From Argentina anserina (Eukaryota; Streptophyta; Magnoliopsida; Rosales; Rosaceae), in contig NC_065872.1 in the NCBI RefSeq assembly GCF_933775445.1, positions 10,912,001 through 10,976,000 on the forward strand: DNA of 64,000 nucleotides, in the 5' to 3' direction. The first letter of the stretch is position 1. Each line of letters begins with the position of its first letter. Below the pieces are notes generated by a model that did no database searches, was not told the origin of the DNA, and saw nothing but the letters and a program-made list of their open reading frames with translations. Of the stretch, positions 59,971-64,000 are shown piece by piece. Both the position numbers and the translations under genes were made by a program.

Positions 59971-60458
59971 CCAATTGTGATATACTACAAGAGAAAGAAC
60001 TGATTAACCTAGCTTACCGTCGTGTGTGTATATACATATATATGTCCAAGTACCGGAGAAAAGGTCTCTTCATATCAATATTATAACTGCACAGTCGGTC
60101 AATTTACTTCTCTAGCTAGGTCTACACGATGTACAACCCCCACGCACGCGCAGGGCACGTGACTTATCTCTCTCGTCCCAAACTGAGAGAGCGAGACGTG
60201 AACTAATACCAAGCACAAAACTTGTGCGACCCTAAAGTGTCCCCCTACAACCCCAAAAACGACGTCGTGGCGCACTCTGTCTCCCTCCGCTCCATTTTTA
60301 TTTTTATGTCCCAACTCCCAAATCAAAAAGGAGGAAAAAAAAAGCAAACGAAATTCAAAAAAAAGAGAAGCCCTTGAAAATTATCACATGATCCCAATTC
60401 TCTAGGTCCAAAAAATTTGAAACCAGAGTTTCAAAATTCTCTCTAGGGTTTTGAAACA
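59971..60458 (+). promoter_or_regulatory. Promoter and 5' UTR region of the KAC-like kinesin gene
   Basis: The last 150 bp before the ATG are A-rich then CT-rich (ctctctagggttttgaaaca), typical of a plant 5' UTR. The region at 60120-60290 contains a gcacgcgcagggcacgtgac patch with a CACGTG (G-box) core at 60156-60161 and GACGTCG at about 60260. These are light- or stress-linked motif cores, but function is not shown. Confidence 0.45.
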
Positions 60459-63400
60459 ATGGCGGAGCAGAGGAGCAACAAGTGGAACTGGGAGGTCAGC
60501 GGCTTCGAGCCGCGGAAGTGGTCTTCCTCGGCGAACGGTGACAGCGACGACGGCTACCGTCCGCCGGGGAGGAGGTACTCGATCTCGGCCGCCAACGCGT
60601 TGGCTCAGTCCCAGCTTTCGAACCTGTCCGTGGCCGCGAAGCTCCAGAAGCTTCAGGATAAGGTTAAGGTAAATGGTTTCGGAAACTCTAATCGAGGTGA
60701 TTAGTGTTGAACTGCATTTTGTAATTGAGGTTTAGAGGTCTGTGGTTTGAGCTTGTGGAAGAGATTGTGTGTGTGTTTGATGAGGTGTTTTGAGTTTTTG
60801 ATGATGATTATGGTGACAGCTTGCGAGAGAGGATTACTTGGAGTTGAGGCAGGAAGCGAGTGAGTTGAGTGAGTATTCCAATGCGAAACTCGAGAGAGTG
60901 ACTCGGTATCTTGGTGTTCTTGCTGCGAAAACACGGAAGCTAGGTAGGAATGAATCAAAGTTTTTGAGTGTTTTTAACTTTTGAGGATGCAAGTGATTTT
61001 GAGATGTATTGATTGATTTGTGAGTGTTTCAGATCAGTTTGCGGTGGAGACCGAGGCTAGGATTTCGCCGTTGATCAACGAGAAGAGAAGGTTGTTCAAT
61101 GACTTATTGACAGCCAAAGGTACTCATTTTCTGTGAGTTTTCTTCTTTTTGGGACTCTGTCTCGTTTACCACACTAGCGCACGCTCGAACAAACTCATGC
61201 ATTTCCACTCACGTTTTAGTTATGCCGCAAAGTTGGTCTGAGTATAGCCAAAGCTTCAGAATTCAAATGTGATAGTCATGTTTTAATTCAGTCTTTTAAA
61301 TTACAGGAAACATAAGAGTTTATTGTCGTACGCGACCGTTGTTCGAGGATGAGGGTCCTTCGGTTGTTGAATATCCTGATGATTGCAATATCCGTGTCAC
61401 TACTGGTGATGCTGCCCTGGCCAACCCCAAGAAGGAATTTGAACTCGACAGAGTTTGTGGACCTCATGTTGGACAAGGTGAAATAAATTTTTTGTCTTTC
61501 ATTATATACTCTCCTTCATGTTTTGGTTGTCCTAAATATATGTAATGTACTCCTACTTTATAGTACATGTGTTTCTAAAGTATGACAGATTAATTTGTTT
61601 GTCAGCTGAACTCTTCCGTGATGTTCAGCCATTGGTGCAATCTGCATTGGATGGATATAATGTTTCCATATATGCTTATGGGCAGACCAACTCAGGAAAG
61701 ACACACACTATGGTTACTCTCTACTCCTCTTGCTTTATGTCTGTGTTTTTGTTGTCTTTTTTTTTTTCTGTGTTTATACTTCAGCATGCGATCCCTGATG
61801 GACTGCTATATTTCTATCAAGGCCTTGTACCAAATGTCTATTATGAAATACTTGTATGAAGCATTTTAAATTCTAAATCATGTAACAAATTAACAGTGAT
61901 TTTTAACTATAAGAACCTTAAAGCCTAAAGCCTGGAGAAGGAATCTGTTTCCATAGAAATAACCTGCGGTTACTCCATTATTATTGAAGTGATTTTTTTC
62001 CTGGCCATTTCATTTATACTTGAGAGTAGTTTCAGTTCGATCACGTTCACTTCAAACAACATAAATGATATTTGGCTATCTTTCACATTTTTCAGGAAGG
62101 GTCTAGCCATGACCGTGGTTTGTATGCTCGGTCGTTCGAGGAACTATTTGATTTAGCCAACTCTGATTCAACTTCTACTTCTAGATTCAAGTTCTCTGTT
62201 ACAGTTTTTGAGCTCTACAATGAACAGGTCTGTAGTAATATATACTGGTTTCTTGCTCATCTAAGTGCTTTGAAGCATGTGATTTCATGGTAGTTTTGAT
62301 GTGACTACTTCCATGTTCTTTCAGATAAGGGACTTACTCTCGGATCCAGGTGATGCTTTGCCAAAGATTCGCATGGGATCTCCAGACTTCTTTGTAGAAC
62401 TTGTCCAGGAAAAAGTTGATAACCCACTGGACTTCTCTAAAGTATTGAAAGCTGCATTTCAGAGAAGAGGAAATGATCCCTTGAAGTTCAATGTTTCTCA
62501 TTTGTACGTACCAAATGTTTATAACAGTTTTTAGTTTATGGTTATGCATAGATAATTTGTTTTCATCTGAGGTATATATCTTGTTTCTCTATTCTCAGGA
62601 TCATCACAATACATATATACTATAATAATATGATCACTGGGGAAAATACATACAGCAAGCTATCTTTGGTTGACTTAGCTGGAAGTGAAGGCTTAATTGC
62701 CGAAGATGATAGCAGTGAGCGTGTGACGGACTTGCTGCATGTCATGAAATCTCTTTCAGCGTATGTTTCAATGATAATAAGAGCTTTTTGTTTATTGTAA
62801 CTGAGATGTAGTTTTTTTTCAGCCCATACTGAATTATTGCATGAACACTGCATATGTTGATGTCTTATTGTCTCTTTTTTAATGTGCAAAATGTTGATGT
62901 TTCTAGATTTACTTTAAAACATGTACTCAATTGCATTTGATGTTGTGCGCAGATTGGGTGATGTTTTGTCATCTTTGACTTCGAAAAAGGATGATATCCC
63001 TTATGAAAATTCGATGCTGACCAAAGTACTTGCAGACTCACTAGGTAATCCTGTCTCCTTTTTTTTATATGCTAAACCACCCCACTTCACAGCTGTTTTG
63101 ACATTTATGTTATAACTGATCATACCATTCAGGTGGAAGTTCAAAATCTCTGATGATTGTTAATGTTTGTCCTAATGCGTTGAATCTGTCGGAGACATTG
63201 TCATCTCTCACTTTCGCTTCTAGAGCTCGAAATGCTGTTCTAAGCCTTGGTAATCGAGATACAATTAAGAAATGGAGAGATACAGTACGTTCCTCTTTTT
63301 ATTTATCTTATTTATTCTTCTCTTTTTGGACTTGAGTTATTACTACTAGAAGCTTATTTAATGCTTAAAAATAAGATACAATTATTATTTTAATTTAGTA

Positions 63401-63733
63401 CTGAAAAAAAAAGTTCTCAATATAAAACCTGGAGTTCCTTCATAAACTTGCTGAGTCTATGATTCCTTCAAGACAATCTATTTCTTTAGTTCATATTAAC
63501 ACACTAATCTAAGCAAAGATAATTAATCGATTTTTGATATTGAATTTTTGACTGCTTAGGCTAACGACGCACGAAAGGAGTTATATGAAAAAGAAAAAGA
63601 AAGTCAAGATCTGAAACAAGAGGTTTTGGGACTTAAACATGCGTTAAAGGATGCCAATGATCAGTGTGTATTACTCTTCAATGAAGTTCAGAAGGCCTGG
63701 AAAGTTTCTTATACATTGCAGTCAGATTTAAAG
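60459..63733 (+). CDS. KAC1: KAC-type kinesin-14 (KIN-14A/B), 5' portion
   Basis: Eleven coding exons lie in the window: 60459-60668, 60820-60943, 61033-61119, 61307-61477, 61606-61712, 62096-62227, 62325-62503, 62599-62760, 62953-63044, 63133-63284 and 63560-63733. They give 530 codons in consistent phase; the gene continues beyond 64000. The N-terminus ([20 protein letters not shown]) is the KAC hallmark. The motor domain starts near [13 protein letters not shown]. The P-loop GQTNSGKT is at about residues 223-230, and switch II DLAGSE at about 362-367. The usual switch I SSRSH is replaced by FNVSH, as expected in this subfamily. A coiled coil begins after residue 470 ([19 protein letters not shown]). 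KAC proteins control actin-based chloroplast movement and anchoring at the plasma membrane rather than classic microtubule transport. KAC1 versus KAC2 cannot be decided. Confidence 0.93.
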
Positions 63734-64000
63734 GTTTTGTAATTTTCTGAGGCTTTCCAATTGACTTGGATATTACTGATTGTTGCTAGTTATTGCATTT
63801 GGTCTAGCTTTCTGGTTGATGTTGATTGTTTCTCCAGCTGTTATTGTACCATTCATGTTGATCTATAAGATATGTTCCCTTTTTTCGTTTTAAATGATAG
63901 ATCATACACTGCATTACATGTTACTGGAAGTCAGAAATTTTTTACCCCGATTCAGCTTAACCTTTGAAGGTGTTCAAGATTAATAGCTGATCTCCCAATT

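Overview
This window is nuclear DNA from a flowering plant, almost certainly a core eudicot. The genes have many short GT-AG introns, and the spaces between them are filled with LTR retrotransposons, hAT-type DNA transposons, LINE relics, microsatellites and a plastid fragment. A Rosaceae origin is a guess from the overall look of the SVP-like, PAS2-like and repeat sequences; nothing here proves it.

Five host genes can be reconstructed exon by exon. From left to right: (1) the 3' end of an unrecognised + strand gene with a disordered Ser/Lys/Asp-rich tail (1-2729); (2) a complete - strand plant O-fucosyltransferase family gene (5068-9672, 10 exons, 528 aa); (3) a complete + strand PASTICCINO2-type 3-hydroxyacyl-CoA dehydratase (25071-27670, 8 exons, 221 aa, one GC-AG intron); (4) a complete - strand Rab GDP-dissociation inhibitor (28533-33023, 13 exons, 444 aa); (5) a complete - strand SVP/StMADS11-clade MADS-box gene (36845-40071, 8 exons, 229 aa, 19-nt last exon); and (6), at the right edge, the first 11 coding exons of a KAC/KIN-14 kinesin gene (from 60459, + strand). 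The genes look unrelated housekeeping or regulatory loci, not a cluster.

The most striking region is an LTR retrotransposon at 11315-22598. It has intact TG...CA LTRs of 807 and 870 bp and a perfect 5-bp target duplication (ctatg). Its gag-pol remnant reads on the - strand. Between integrase and the 3' LTR it carries a multi-exon gene in the opposite (+) orientation that encodes a plant mobile domain (PMD) protein with a C-terminal coiled coil. The PMD frame stays open for about 700 codons except for three TAG codons; integrase has a fourth TAG. The protease and N-terminal half of reverse transcriptase are deleted, so the copy cannot move by itself. A non-autonomous hAT element sits inside a PMD intron.

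From 33270 to 35700 lies a truncated Ty1/copia element. It is split by a 579-bp hAT-like element that holds two tandem modules with tRNA-like A and B boxes. From 41458 to 51450 is a nest of solo LTRs: one old long-LTR copy, two younger copies of the same family inside it, and an unrelated 1.55-kb solo LTR, each with target duplications. The stretch 51450-60450 is gene-poor and holds RNase H-like and copia relics and a psaA-derived plastid insertion.
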